Shown: positions 32,959-45,059, counted from the first letter of the stretch. The stretch is DNA of 64,000 nt from Diphasiastrum complanatum (GCA_029204225.1 CM055110.1:33236416-33300415); one strand, 5' to 3'. A program made the numbers and translations. Notes: generated by a model from the letters alone, not told the origin.

Positions 32959-34740
32959 ATGAACACCAACTGCAGGAAGCAGCTGAAGCAGTTCTAGAGA
33001 TGATCATTTGAAAAGATACATAAGCCTTCGTGAGAACTTTTTCAAAAGCCTTCTACAAACCTTTCAGCTTGGCTCATCACCATTTGCCACTTATCAGGAA
33101 GCTGAAGGTTATTTCAATAACTTATTCAATAAACCCAAAACATAACCTGAACCCAAACTTCCTGAGACTGTTGGTAATCCAGATCCTAATCCTAATCATG
33201 AATAAGATTATGATCCAAATTCAAATTCCAATCCTGAGCCAGAAATGGACCCACCTCAACCATGATTCAGTTCTAGTCCAAAAATCAAGTATGATTACTT
33301 CATGGGAACTTCTTCAGATGACGTTGATAGTTATATCTCCTAGTTTGAATCCATTGTTGTTTCCAATAGCGAGGGAACAAATGTAGACAAATTATGCATA
33401 TTCCTTGGTCTTCTATGAAAAAACGCCCGTATTTGGTACAACCAAATGGATTGTGCAGCCATTAACACTTGGGACCTGCTGAGAGACTAGTTCTGTGAGA
33501 TTGGTTACTCTACCCGAGTTCTGCATCATTTCCAACAAGAAGACAAAGAAGAATTCATCATCTTTATCTGATGATTCAAGCTCTGAAGAGGGTTCATCCG
33601 ATAGTTCAGAGTCATCAAGTTCTAGTGTTGATTCTGACACAGAGAGCTCAAATTCTTCCAAAGATGATAAGAACCACAAGAAGGAGAAAATGACTAAAAA
33701 GAAGTCCAAATCTTCCAAGGAACCACTGCCAAAACTGACCAGTTTTGGAAGAAGAATTTATCAGATCTCTCAAACCAAATGCAAGATTTAAAATTACAGA
33801 TGTTTGAAGTATCAGATAAGCGATAGACAGTACCTTCTTCTGATCCAAATATCTGGTGTACCAGATGTGGAGCGCCAGGTCACTCTAACCATGAATGTAG
33901 AGTTAAACAAGTTTCCTATGTTGAGAGTGCAGACAAAGATGTTTAGTATGTTTATGAAACATATTCGGAGGAGCATTGTCGTTATGTGCAAGGATCATCT
34001 ACACTAGTGTTGTAGCCCAAACCAAAAATTGGACCAAAGCACTTTGTACCTGCTCAAGTAGTGAACTCAAATCAGAAGACTGTTTATGCACCAGTCAATT
34101 TACTACCGAAGAAGCTGGTGGGCAACTGTCATAATTGTGGCGCACAAGGCCATTCTTCACCCGATTGCCCGGGGGCTCGCCGACCAATCGGCTATGTCCC
34201 ATTATGTTCAAATTGCCTGGAAGAAGGACATTTAGCTGCAGACTGCCCAAAGCCTCAAAAGGTGAAGGTGCTGTACAAATATGTCCATTCTCTAGGTCCA
34301 GAAACAGAGATAAAGAAGAAATAGAAAGATGCAGTTGTACAGAAAATTGAATGTCTTGATGAAGGCACTCTGCTGACTACTGATACCAATTAGCCAAGTG
34401 ATTTGGAAGATGTTTGCAAAGTTTCTACTCGAAGCACTTTAAAATCACCAAAACCAATGAAAGAGAGTTTAGCTAAGACTCAGAAGAATAAGTGGAAGCA
34501 TCCAAGAAAGAAGTTGAAGAACAACTTTTTTACCCAAAAAGACTTGAAGGATGACTCTGATTATGACCAAAATGTTGCCAAACTGTTTAAGAAGGATGTT
34601 ATTGAGAAAGCAAAATCTCTAATCGAAGAAGAACTTAAATCCAACCCACCTCAAAAGAAGGTCACTTGTGAAGACGCGGATGAAGTTCCATTAAGTTCAA
34701 AACTATCCAATGTTGTTGTGGACTTCAGGTTGTAGACAAA
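32959..34740 (+). pseudogene. gypsy L gag with three CCHC knuckles
   Basis: Around 33290-33530 the product reads YFMGTSSDDVDSYIS, FESIVVSNSEGTNVDKLCIF and NARIWYNQMDCAAINTWDLL, the retrotransposon gag core. A Ser/Asp/Glu-rich tract (DDSSSEEGSSDSSESSSSSV, 33565-33660) and a Lys-rich tract follow. Three zinc knuckles are visible: CTRCGAPGHSNHEC (33857-33898), CHNCGAQGHSSPDC (34127-34168) and CSNCLEEGHLAADC (34205-34246). All have CX2CX4HX4C spacing. Several stops separate these parts. The acidic Ser-rich tract is unusual for a gag. Confidence 0.8.
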
Positions 34741-34954
34741 GAAGCAATATGACATTGTTTCCGATATTGGCTCCTTGAGGCCAAATATCACATTTGAGCA
34801 GCTTCTATTAGACAACAACTATTATAGGAAGCAGTTGAAGAGTCTCTCGCAAATAAGGAGAAAAAAGAAGATTTCTCTACCTGAGATATCCCTTCTTGTC
34901 ATTGACCTTGGAGACCTGAAAGTGCCAGAGATTGACGTCTTTGTCTCAAGGTAT

Positions 34955-35213
34955 CAATTGAAAAAGTATCAATTGACTCCGAGTCAAGCACCAATATTAT
35001 GACGGAAGATATGGCGCATGTGCTTGGACTTACTGATATCCAGCCTACTCAGAGAAAAATCAAGCTAGCCGACTTGACAAAGAGGACGTCTGTAGGCGAG
35101 TTGAAAGAAGTCACGGTGTATATCCAAAATATACCTTTTATCATGAACTTTATTGTAATCCGACCAGTCGGAATGGGCAACTACTCCGTCCTTATCAGAA
35201 GACCTTGGATATA
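34955..35213 (+). pseudogene. gypsy L aspartic protease
   Basis: The frame reads SIDSESSTNIMTEDMAHVLG, LTKRTSVGELKEVTVYIQNI and NYSVLIRRPWIYG. This matches gypsy proteases (DSGSS.N.M, then LLGRPW.Y) except that the active-site Gly is Glu (DSE), which should inactivate it. Homology ends at RRPWIY (35213), where the T-rich insertion begins. Confidence 0.75.
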
Positions 35214-37264
35214 TGGTTGGCCTTTGGCCTTATTATTCATTATTAGGCCATTTGGACATATTACTGGAGAGTGGGGGCCTCCTTGGAGGGCACACTATTA
35301 TCCCTCCCACTTGGGCCCTAGTCACCGGAAGCTTTCTTTTAGGGCTTCCTCTTGGCTATAAGTAGGAAAATTGTGTTATACCTTGGTGCTATTTCTACTA
35401 TTGTTTTTGCGCATACTTCAGATAGCCCTCCTGGTTTGGTGGTTGGTGCAGTATCTTATCCATTGGACTCTATATCTCCATCTCTTGAGTCTGTTATGGC
35501 CGATGTTTGCTGTAGTCCATGCCGATGGTATACACTATTGGGTTCATGCGACTGATTTTTTTTTACCTCTTGATATTTGGCATTCCTGGTTATTACATAT
35601 GACTTTTTCATTGGGACCTTTCGCTCACACTACTGCTTCATTTTCAGCTATGGATATATGGCATTCCTGGTTATTACACATAGCTTGGTGTTCATTTGGG
35701 CCTGTTGATCGCTGCAGGTTTTTTCATATTATTGATCGCCTATCTATGATTATGCATGTGGCTCTCTATCTGTTTCTTGGATTGTTGCTCATTGTTAGGC
35801 TTGACATATCCTGATGGCTTGGGTTATTGCCTCCGTTCCAGCTACTGTTTGTCTGGGTGATCTTTGGATTCTCTGGCATTTCAGGTTGTTCCATATCGCT
35901 TGGTCTCCGATGCTGAGTTGCCATTTTGTTCTAGTGTTCTGTGACCATCAGGGCACCTTGAGAGAATTCCTTCTCTCTCTTGGATAGTTTTTGGGGGTGT
36001 TGCCGCCATATACTTTAGTGTTGCTCATATGTGCTTTGATACTCATTCCCAGCTACATGTGGATATTGCTCCGATGCTTGCTACTAATGTTGCGGATCTT
36101 GTTTCTCGTTCCAGTGCATTTCTTCTATTTCTCACTTGTACGCTTGGTGTGTACTTTGGGATTACACTTGCAGCCAGCTCCGATGGGTCATCCGATTCTC
36201 CATCCATTTTTGGTGTATCCTATGATGGATTGCTATGTCCATATGAGGCCTTTTTGGATGAGTTTTTCGGCTACAGTTTGTCAGTTGGGGCCTCTACTAT
36301 TTCTAGATTTGTTGCTACTATTTTCATGCATAATGTCTTTTTAGATGATGCATTGATTTCTTGGACCTTCTGGAGCTTTTGACATGCTGCTCTTCTCGTG
36401 ATATGGGCCTTGAGGGTATCGTATGCCATTGCTACTTCTCATTCATGGGCCCTATGGATACCTTGGGCTTTTGACCATGTTGGTGCATAATTCCCCATTT
36501 TAGCTATCCTTTGTTAGGATGATCTCCTTGGGGCTAGTCTTCCGATGCTGCTATCTTTTCTTGGGGCTCCTTGAACATATGGTTCATGGTTACGTGTATC
36601 ATGCGGCTATTCGTGATGAGTCTCCATCTCTTTTCCAATTTCCTTATTGGCTTCCCATTGCTGATGCAGCTCTACCTTCTCGGGCTTTTTGGATACCTTG
36701 GTATGATGTCCCTATCTTTTGGGTTGATCCTCTACTAGCTTGGGCATTATGAATACCTTGTCACTCCTGGTTGCTGCTTGATCTTCTTCTGGTTCCTTGG
36801 AATTCCTGGTTGTTCCATTTTGCTTGGTTTCTGATGACTCGGCTGAGATGTTTTCTTTGTCACCACAATGTTGATCATGAGCTATTCCCTTTCTTACCAG
36901 TTGTCATGCACCAGATTCGTCTTCACCATAGTCGACGTTGCCAGCAGATTCAGTTTTGGATCCATTGGGAGGCCACATGAGAGCCTATTGATGTCTTTTA
37001 TCATACACCATCACTTACGGATCAGGATCGTGCTCTAGCTGCTCTTGTTGATTCCTCTACATCAGATGCTGCTCTGGTTGCTGATGCACTAGGGCTTGCT
37101 CTTTTTGATCAAATGTCTTTTTAGCAGTTGGGTCTTTGTTTTGTGTCAGGGAGAGTTATGGACTTGGCTCATTACATTCGCTCACGTCTATTTACATTTA
37201 CTTTACTTTATGCATAAGCAGGCCTTGGGCCCTTTTTTTTATTCCTTAGCGTTACTTAGACTAT
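35214..37264 (+). other. T-rich, A-poor insertion with a repeated WHSWLLH-type motif
   Basis: The plus strand is strongly enriched in T relative to A over about 2 kb, in contrast to its surroundings. Several overlapping frames are open (for example 35371-35814 and 35991-36344) but encode hydrophobic low-complexity sequence. The motif TGGCATTCCTGGTTATTACA (DIWHSWLLH) occurs at about 35579 and 35657 and degenerate versions recur at about 35875, 36690 and 36795. I recognise no protein family. It separates the gypsy L protease from its RT and may be a degenerate tandem array or an unknown element. Confidence 0.45.
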
Positions 37265-37680
37265 ATGGTTCACAATAACATATCACGCAAATTTCGACGT
37301 CCGCATCCGACGTATGCTCAAAAATTTCATAATCCGTCGGAATCCGACATGTCGAGGTCTGACGTCCCAGTAAAAAATCTGAATATCAGAGTCCGACATG
37401 CACACATGGATATTACCTGTCACAGATTTTTTTTAAAAAAATACGTGTAATCAAACGTGGACGTTGGAATCCGATGCATGTCAGATTCTGACATCCACGT
37501 CGACAAGCCAAAAAGCCTGTCCATGACATCTGGCACATTTGTTCGGGCCCTGAATGGGCACAGACGTTGGATTCTGACGTGTTTGAAGGTCGTTGGATTC
37601 CGACGTCTGTTTCAATCTTCCAATTCACGCGATCCAGCGCCTTCTCTTTCACTTTGTCTTTTGTAGAGTGTGAAAAATAA
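37265..37680 (+). repeat. GACGTCGG-motif-rich repeat, copy 3
   Basis: CACAATAACATATCACGCAA, then CCGTCGGAATCCGACATGTC, GGACGTTGGAATCCGA and the end CACTTTGTCTTTTGTAGAG follow 405-860 in order, at lower identity. It adjoins the T-rich insertion and may be part of the same inserted unit. Confidence 0.65.
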
Positions 37681-37794
37681 AAAGAGATGGAGAGAGAGAG
37701 TGCGTGTGTGTGTGTTTTTAAATTTTGCATTGATTTAAAATGGTTTTGAATGGTCTTGTAATAGATTATTAGGTTTCTATCCAGGAAGAGGACT

Positions 37795-38700
37795 AGTCCA
37801 AAACAAATTTCATGACTTATTGGAGTACTTACGCCTATCATAAGATGTTGTTTGGACTATGTAACACGCAAGCCACATTCCAAAGAATGATGACTATTAT
37901 TTTTCAAGAATATCTATGCATATTTCTGGAGATTTTTATGGATGACTTATGTATTTATAGCTCAAAAGCCACTCATCTTTCAAAGTTGCGAAAAACATTG
38001 CAGAGATGTAGAGAGACTTCACTATGTCTTCATCCAGGGAAGTGTTATTTTGGCATGCCAGAAGAAATACTACTCGGACAGAATATCGAAAAGAGAAATT
38101 GAAGTCAATAAAGATAAAGTAGAAATAATTAAGAATTTGAAAGATTCGACAAACCTGCAAGAACTCAGAGGATTTTTGGGTCATGTTGGATATTATAGAA
38201 GGTTCATTCAAGACCATGCATCTTTTGTTGCACCGAATGGTATGTTGATTGTCAACAATCATTTGAGTTAATGAAGCAGATAAACTCTTGGACGTCCCAA
38301 TTTTGAGACCTCCTGATTGGGTAAGGACATTTTTTGTTTATGTGGATGTTTCATCGTTCACAATTGGAGTTACCTAAGTCAGAAAAATGATGAGAAACGA
38401 GACTATCCTGTCTACTATGCAAGGCGTCAGTTAAGCCTCTCGGAAAAAAACTATTTGGCGACGGAATGCGAAGGACTTGGTATGATTTTTTCAGTGAAGA
38501 AGTTTTGACATTATTTGTTGGGATATTCCTTTATCTTCCATGTCGAACATTATGCACTAAATCATCTGGTAAATGAAACACATATTTCGGGCCGAATAGC
38601 TCGATGGGTGATTTTGCTCTAGGATTTTGATTACCAAGTGGAGGTACACCAAGGGAAGTACCACACTAATGCAGACTATTTATCTCGCTTAAATATAGTA
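37795..38700 (+). pseudogene. gypsy L reverse transcriptase (C-terminal half) and RNase H
   Basis: The RT reads YAYHKMLFGLCNTQATFQRM and FLEIFMDDLCIYSS with the catalytic FMDD, then LRGFLGHVGYYRRFIQDHA (thumb). The RNase H reads YPVYYARRQLSLSEKNYLAT, ECEGLGMIFSVKKF, then after a stop HYLLGYSFIFHVEHYALNHL and HTNADYLSRL. The fingers of the RT (KDG, DYR..N and the first catalytic Asp) are missing, replaced by the preceding insertion. At least four stops or frameshifts occur. Confidence 0.85.
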
Positions 38701-38929
38701 TCTGTTACTAACAATATAAGTGATGAATTTCATTATGAAATATTATGTTATTATCTGCCGAAGATTCATTATATCTCGACATAATTGATTATCCTCAAAA
38801 TCAAAACCATCCACTTATTTTTTATCTTGAACAAAAGACAATATTCCAACATAAGGTTGCACCATATACGATAAAGAATAATGTACTTTATAAAATGGGA
38901 CATGATTAAGAGCTTCATAGATGTGTTGA

Positions 38930-39850
38930 ATTGATTGATATTCCAAAGATTATTAGAGCCATGCATTCAGAAGATGCAAGTGGACACTTTGCAGTAGTAA
39001 ATATTGTAAAGAAGATCTTAAATGCTAAGTATTGGCAGCCAACAATGTACAAAGATGTTGCAGTGTTTGTGAAAATGTGTGATCCTTGTCAACGAGTTGG
39101 GAAACCAACTCCTTCAATGTACTGGGCACTTATGCCGATACTTCCACTTGCACCATTTGAAAAATGGGGCATTGACTTTGTTGGACCGATAAAGCTTGTC
39201 ACTCGATATACTAAAAGAAGCAACTGACTATACGACTAAGATGGTCAAAGTGGAAGCGACGAAAATGAATGATGCAAAAACTGTTGCAGAGTTTCTCTTT
39301 CGGAATATTATAACCCATTACGGTTGTCCATTGAAATTAGTAAGTGACAGAGATACACATTTCTTAAATGATACGATACGCCTGCTTACTAAGCACTTTA
39401 TGATTAAACATTCAAAGACAGCTCCGTACAATCTGAAGGCTAATTGTTTCATTTGTGTAAGATACTACATAAGATTAGCATAGCGCACGCATCTGATTGG
39501 GAAAAGAAATTACCTTCTGTCCTATGGGTGTATAGAAATGTCGAAAAGGTGACCACAAAACATACTTCGTTTTATTTGGTTTATGGCATGCACCTGATAT
39601 TGTCAATAGAGTTTGAAGTACCAACATATCGTATACAAATTGAAACTAGATCTGACAAGCAATTGAGACTAGATGAAATATTCTTAGCAATTGGAAAACT
39701 AGAAGATTGCTTACTTCTTCACGGTTCACTACTACCATATGTTGCAATCAATTGCTATCATTTTGTGATCAATCATGCTGAAATTTTTATGATCCTGAGC
39801 AATGGCATATTCTCAGTTTGTTATACCAGCCAATGTCAATTGAAAAGTGC
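38930..39850 (+). pseudogene. gypsy L integrase
   Basis: The H2C2 zinc domain is complete (IIRAMHSEDASGHF, then KYWQPTMYKDVAVF and KMCDPCQRVGK). The core begins PLAPFEKWGIDFVGPIKL with the first catalytic Asp. A frame change follows; later segments are YGCPLKLVSDRDTHFLND (second Asp) and WEKKLPSVLWVYRNVEKVTT. The third conserved region with Glu (normally NGQ.E) is replaced by NLKANCFICV. The C-terminus fades at about 39850. Confidence 0.8.
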
Positions 39851-39894
39851 GTAGCAGGCGGAATCCCGAAGAATTTTAAATGTTGGCTGATCGA

Positions 39895-42628
39895 TGCGGA
39901 CACGCCTCTTGGATACATCCTCCATAAGAAGACACTATCATAAACAATACAAATACATTTTCAAATAAATCCATTTGTCATCTCTAGTTTCGAGCATGCA
40001 AGGGCACAATAGGAAGAAGAACTACGTGGAATCAAGCATGCACCAACAGAAAAACATTGTTTGCTTTTTTTCATGCATGCATGCTACGTGCTTGTCTTCA
40101 TTAATGCAGATTCACTTCCATGTTGGATAATTGAGCCCTCCACCAATGGCTAAATCTAATTGTGATATTGGAATATAATCAAATTCACAAATCTAAATTG
40201 AAGAGTCAATAATTTCATTAGTTACAGCTTACCAAAAACATTATACAATAAATTAAGTCAAAAATTTGAAGTTCATCTAACCTATAAATACTTACCAAAA
40301 CATAGACCAATGATAAGGCCACGCACCTTGGATATCATTGAAAAATTTCCATGGCAGTCCTTTTGTTACATAGACTTGAATACCCATAAATGAACCTCAC
40401 ATCCTTGCTAAAGAAAACTAATAACATGAATTCCACTACATCCATGCCGAAAAGAGGTGATAAGTATCATTTAAGTATGGATTTTGGAGAACTAAAGTTC
40501 ACCAAGCCATTTAGGCTAATGTCAGGCCAAAAAAAAATGCTTTTAAAATTGGAGATTGATTTATATAACAGTTCATTTTTGTAGGGTGTTCGAGAGAGTG
40601 AGTATTTGTATAGGAGTAGTTGGAAAATGAATTTAGGTTAAGAATAAGAAAATGAAATCTAACTTCAATGTGTTTAGCGAGATGGTGGGTTGAAAGAAAA
40701 AACAAACTAGTGTTTATTGTCACAATGGAGTATTGCTGGTCTGATTAGCTGAAATTTCAAATCTTGGAATTATCATCAAAGCCAAATAATGTACTTTACT
40801 ATACAGGTGGATGCAACATATTTGGACTCGATAACGGACAAGGAAATGCATTCTTGCTTTTGATTGTTCCATGAAATTAATCCTCCTACAAGACTTAGCA
40901 TAGGTAGCCAAAGGTGGATTTTCTAATATCCACTTTTCCAACCCAATCTGAGTCGGAATAGGCATTTAGAACTAGTGCGTCCTTGGAATCTCTATCATAA
41001 CACAAAGCATAGTGCTTTGTGGCTTGTATGTACATCAAATTCTCTTTGTAGAACTTTCCAATACGGTAGTCATGGATTCGACATGTATTGCAACAATGTG
41101 CTCACTGTGTATGCAATATTAGGTCATCTGTAGATCATGACATATATGATGAACACAATTACTAACTGGTAGTCATGGATTTGACATGTATTGCAGCAAT
41201 TTGCTCACTTTGTACGCAAGATCAGGTCATCTATACATTTCTTTCTGTTGTGCTTCAGTCTTTGTGGACATGTCATTCAATAGCTGGAATCATGGATCCA
41301 TGGGTGAGACTATCAACTTGAAGTCTTCCATGTGATACCTATGAAGTACATTGACTAGATATTTCTATTGGATTATGGTGATCTATCTCTCATGATTTCC
41401 ATGCCGAGTAGGTAGTGCACCAGGCTCGAATCAGTAGTTGATTCAAATTGCTGGTGATCAATGAATCATTGACATATTATGTGAACATACTATAACAGTA
41501 TTCCTACAGCTAACGTGATAGAAATCAATTTTCTTTGCATGTAGCATAGACATCCGACTACTCGAAGCTGCTTCATACTCGACTTGTAGCCATAGCAGAC
41601 TACAAGATATTTGGTGTCAGCATGGTGTTGTGAATTTTTGTTGGAACACTCATACTATATGGTCTGCTTTTTGTAGCAGTAGTTGGTGGAAGACCCATGA
41701 CTAAATTGTAAAGCATAATATTATGTTGTAGTTGTACATCATTTTGAAAACCCGAATATCATTAATGAAATGTGGTTGATAATCAATTGTATGTGTACAT
41801 GGTTGTTGATTAAAGATAATATACATAGTTAGGGATGTTTCTTCCAAAATCAGGGAGCAATTTTACAAAGTACGACTTATTCGACGTCAACATAGTGTTG
41901 TGAATTTTTGTTGGAACACTCATAGTGTATGGTTTGCTTTTTGCAGCAAGCAGTTGGTGGATGACGCATGACTAAATTGTAAAGCATCATATTATCATAT
42001 AGTTGTACATCATTTTGAATACCAAAATATGATGAATGAAATGCGGTTGATAATCAATTGTATGTTACATGGTTGTTGATTCAAGATAATAAACATAGTC
42101 AGAAATGTTTCTTACAACAGGCAAAGAGGAATTTTATGGGAAAGGGAAAGAAGGGAACAAAAACTGGTTATGAAAGCAACAATAATGGAATTTTGGACGT
42201 GGTTCCCCTCTTGAGAATCTTATATAACCCATGTTAGAAGTACTTGACGCATTTTGCATATGTTAGTGCAGCCTGAAGCCTCTTTTCTAAAACTTCGAAC
42301 CTCTGAACACAAGCTAAAACAACTTCCTTCTTTTTTTGCTCCATTGCTTGCAATTTATCCAAAATCTCCTCGTCCTCATGCTTCTTCCGATATCACTTCA
42401 AGAAAGCTCTTCCCAATACTTCCCAAGTCTGGAATTTTTGAAACCCTAATTGGGAATACCATTGAAGAGCATTTTCCTTTAATGTTGTTGCAAATAGTTC
42501 CGACTTCCTAATAACCACTATTTCGAGGTTTGCCTGTGACGACTACCAAAAATTGGTGAATGTGAATGTCGGGATCATCATGCTTCTTCCCTTTGAAATC
42601 TAGAATATTGACATCCGAGTACATCCAC
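39895..42628 (-). repeat. Inverted copy of module 8440-13000, with internal deletion
   Basis: Read on the minus strand from 42628: gypsy gag (matching 8640-8985), the two 245-bp tandem units (9146-9580), then, without 9580-11270, the copia H integrase end and RT end (41600-41100), RNase H (41060-40720), the LTR-like part and 12290-13000. The order is the same as in copy 1, so the copies share a composite ancestor. The left edge abuts gypsy L and the right edge is the CACTA element. Confidence 0.8.
40720..41060 (-). pseudogene. copia RNase H fragment (inverted module)
   Basis: The minus strand encodes the same RNase H as 11773-12114 (YSDSDWVGKVDIRKSTFGY-type sequence at about 40960-40910 with frameshifts and a 60-70 base loss). 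It is more decayed than copy 1. Only the motifs around KHYALCYDRDSKD and the final residues are easily followed. Confidence 0.65.
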
Positions 42629-42699
42629 AACTACACATATGTGTGTGTTGCCATGCGACGCTGCCAAGCGAACCCGATACTTAGTCTAAATTTTGACAT

Positions 42700-43020
42700 T
42701 TTTCTTATGTGTGGCACTGCCACGTGTGGCATATCCATGCCAAAACTTTTCTGAGGACCCTGCCGGTGAAATCCAGGCTGGAGGTGAGGTCCGGCATAAA
42801 AGTTGTGAATTTGCGTGGCAGTGCCACACAAATTTTTTTAAACTCAAAACTTAAAATGTGAGTGCCAAAATATGTCGGTGTGGCATAACCACACGTGGAA
42901 GTACCACGTACGGTTTGTTATTTAACCAATTGTCATCTGACATGACTTTTTGGGATTTGCCACACGTGGCAAATCTCCAAAGAAGAGCGATAGCTTTCCT
43001 TATTGCCACGCGTGGCAATA
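42700..43020. repeat. CACTA subterminal palindromes
   Basis: Palindromes include GTGGCACTGCCAC (42711-42723), GTGGCAGTGCCAC (42815-42827), ATTTGCCACACGTGGCAAAT (42955-42974) and the perfect 20-mer TATTGCCACGCGTGGCAATA (43001-43020). Partial copies lie around 42880-42906. In characterised CACTA elements such motifs are bound by the TNPA-type protein. Confidence 0.7.
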
Positions 43021-43029
43021 TTAAAACAC

Positions 43030-43740
43030 AATACTTAACAAAAAAATTTGTTATGAATAATATGTTAATAAACAACAACTTTGTGATTAATTCAAAAGCA
43101 AATAAGATTTTTTTTAACATTTTGAACAAGTGTATACTTATAATAAAATGCGGACTAAAAATCAAATGATCATTATCTCAAATTATTCTGCTCTGACGAA
43201 TTTAAATCATTATCAGTTGATTATTATATGTTATCTTATGTATTTATGGACATTATGATGTGTTTCTATATTGAGAAAATTCTATAATCAAACTTTGACA
43301 TTAATTTCAATATGGTATTGATGGGTAAAAATATAAGCGTGAGCTTAATATCCATTTGAAGGAAGCTAAGTACATTACAATTGAGAGCGATGTGGTAGCT
43401 TGTTGAGCTAATTTGTTGATAAAAAAATTGCAATGTAATACACCTTTGTGTGTTTGCAAAGATCAATAAATAGTCGAACAATATTGTGGCAAAGTGTATT
43501 ATTATCTCAAAGAAGATGCTTTTTAATTATAATATATAAATAATCAACACATGTATCTTTTAGTTAGTTCACACATCTATTAATATTGATAAATTTTTCT
43601 AATTCTAAGTGATTGCAAGATGCATTTGAAATGAAACTTTAGAAATGCAACATCGTAGAAAAATATAATAATTTTAATTTGAAAACAATATATATTGATC
43701 ACAATGGATCATTTTATGACAAAATTATTTGTGACATGTA
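43030..43740. other. AT-rich non-coding part of the CACTA remnant
   Basis: No conserved frame or repeat partner is visible. It lies between the subterminal palindromes and the end of the transposase reading frame. Confidence 0.4.
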
Positions 43741-43746
43741 CAAACT

Positions 43747-44301
43747 TTATTCATCATCGCAAGATTCAAATTCATCAGCCAATACATCTTGCAACTCATC
43801 TCCGCTAAGGTGATTTTCATCATCACTATTGAAATCAAAACCTCTCTCAATATTGTCCTCGTGCAAAGAATCATTGTTGTCCTCTTCATCATCCAAGTCG
43901 TCAGAATCATGAGAATCAATTCTTGGGTTTTCAATATTTATAAAACTCGAAGATATATGTACATCTCCATCAGATATACTTGTGTTGTCCAAATTTAGAT
44001 CTTCCATTTCATTCTCAACATATGCATTTTCGAATACATGTCTTGAGCATGGCTTAATTTGAACAACATACCACCAATCTTTGTTTAGTCGATCTGGTTG
44101 AGAAAATACCTGCACATTTAGCAATTTTAGGATTAGATATTTGTTATGCTCGCATTTTACTTCATGATAAATAGATGTAATGAAAAAGTAGTGTAGATGA
44201 TTAATATAACATTGATCACAATTGACAAAAAGAAAAAATGTGAAATTCATGCACGCCTGTTCACAATGACGAGGCAACACCGATGTGTCTAAAAAGTCCA
44301 T
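43747..44301 (-). pseudogene. CACTA transposase C-terminal part (DUF4216-like) with acidic tail
   Basis: The frame contains VFSQPDRLNKDWWYVVQIKP followed by CSRHVFE, resembling the end of the DUF4216 domain in plant CACTA transposases (VFYV.DP....W.VV...P). A tail rich in Asp and Glu follows (about 60 residues). The start at 44301 is not a biological start: AG/GT positions near 44115-44120 suggest that the DUF4216 part begins as an exon there. Confidence 0.6.
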
Positions 44302-45059
44302 GCTTAATGTCTTGGTTTAATCAATAGCAAAAAGTACACTACGATCTTTTTTATATAGTTGCATTTGATCCTCTATAGTTTATTTTGAACCATTTCACGT
44401 CAAACAACAAATATTTACCCATTTTACCAAAACATACCTCATATATGGCTTGTATGGTTCCTACATACTCAAGCTCTCCAGAAATTGGACTTTGATCTCA
44501 AGCACTACTCCGACTTTCTTGATGGAAGGATGTCATCACACCACAATCATAAGTTCGTCGTTTCATATCAATTGATTAAATGTGATGATGCCAACCATTT
44601 GCCCACATTGCACTATACTTTCGATACTGTCACATGTTGATTATAATTAAAACAATAATCAATCATCGTACAAATTAAAATTATTCACTTAAAAAAAATA
44701 GAGCTATAGACAAACCTTCCAATCACATCCTCTGCCAATTCTCATTTCGTGTCAGATATGAATTGTCTCTTTGATCTTGCTTGTTGTTGGAGTGTATCAA
44801 CCATCTAGTCTATAGTGCATTGGTTGGGCAATGGTTCAAGATCATGTGAAGGTGTAGCTTGACCTCTACGCCTATTGCGTCAGTGTTGATTTCTAGTCAA
44901 TACCCTTTTTTTATTCTTCTTCATATAATTCCAACCATTTATCCATTACTCATGAACTATATAGCATGAAGGTTTAAATTTTTTCTCTCAAAATAGGTGT
45001 CATTTTTTTAAGACTACCCATACCTTGAGGTTTTCCACCTTTCACCTCCTTGCTTTCCT

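Larger units (their letters stand above)
32903..39890 (+). mobile_element. Ty3/gypsy element L with a large internal insertion
   Basis: Order: PBS, gag with three zinc knuckles (32959-34740), protease (about 34960-35213), a non-homologous T-rich insertion (35214-37264), a GACGTCGG-type repeat (37265-37680), the second half of reverse transcriptase (37795-38275), RNase H (38280-38700) and integrase (38930-39850). The first half of the RT is missing. The end at 39890 is cut by the inverted module 39895-42628. Confidence 0.8.
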
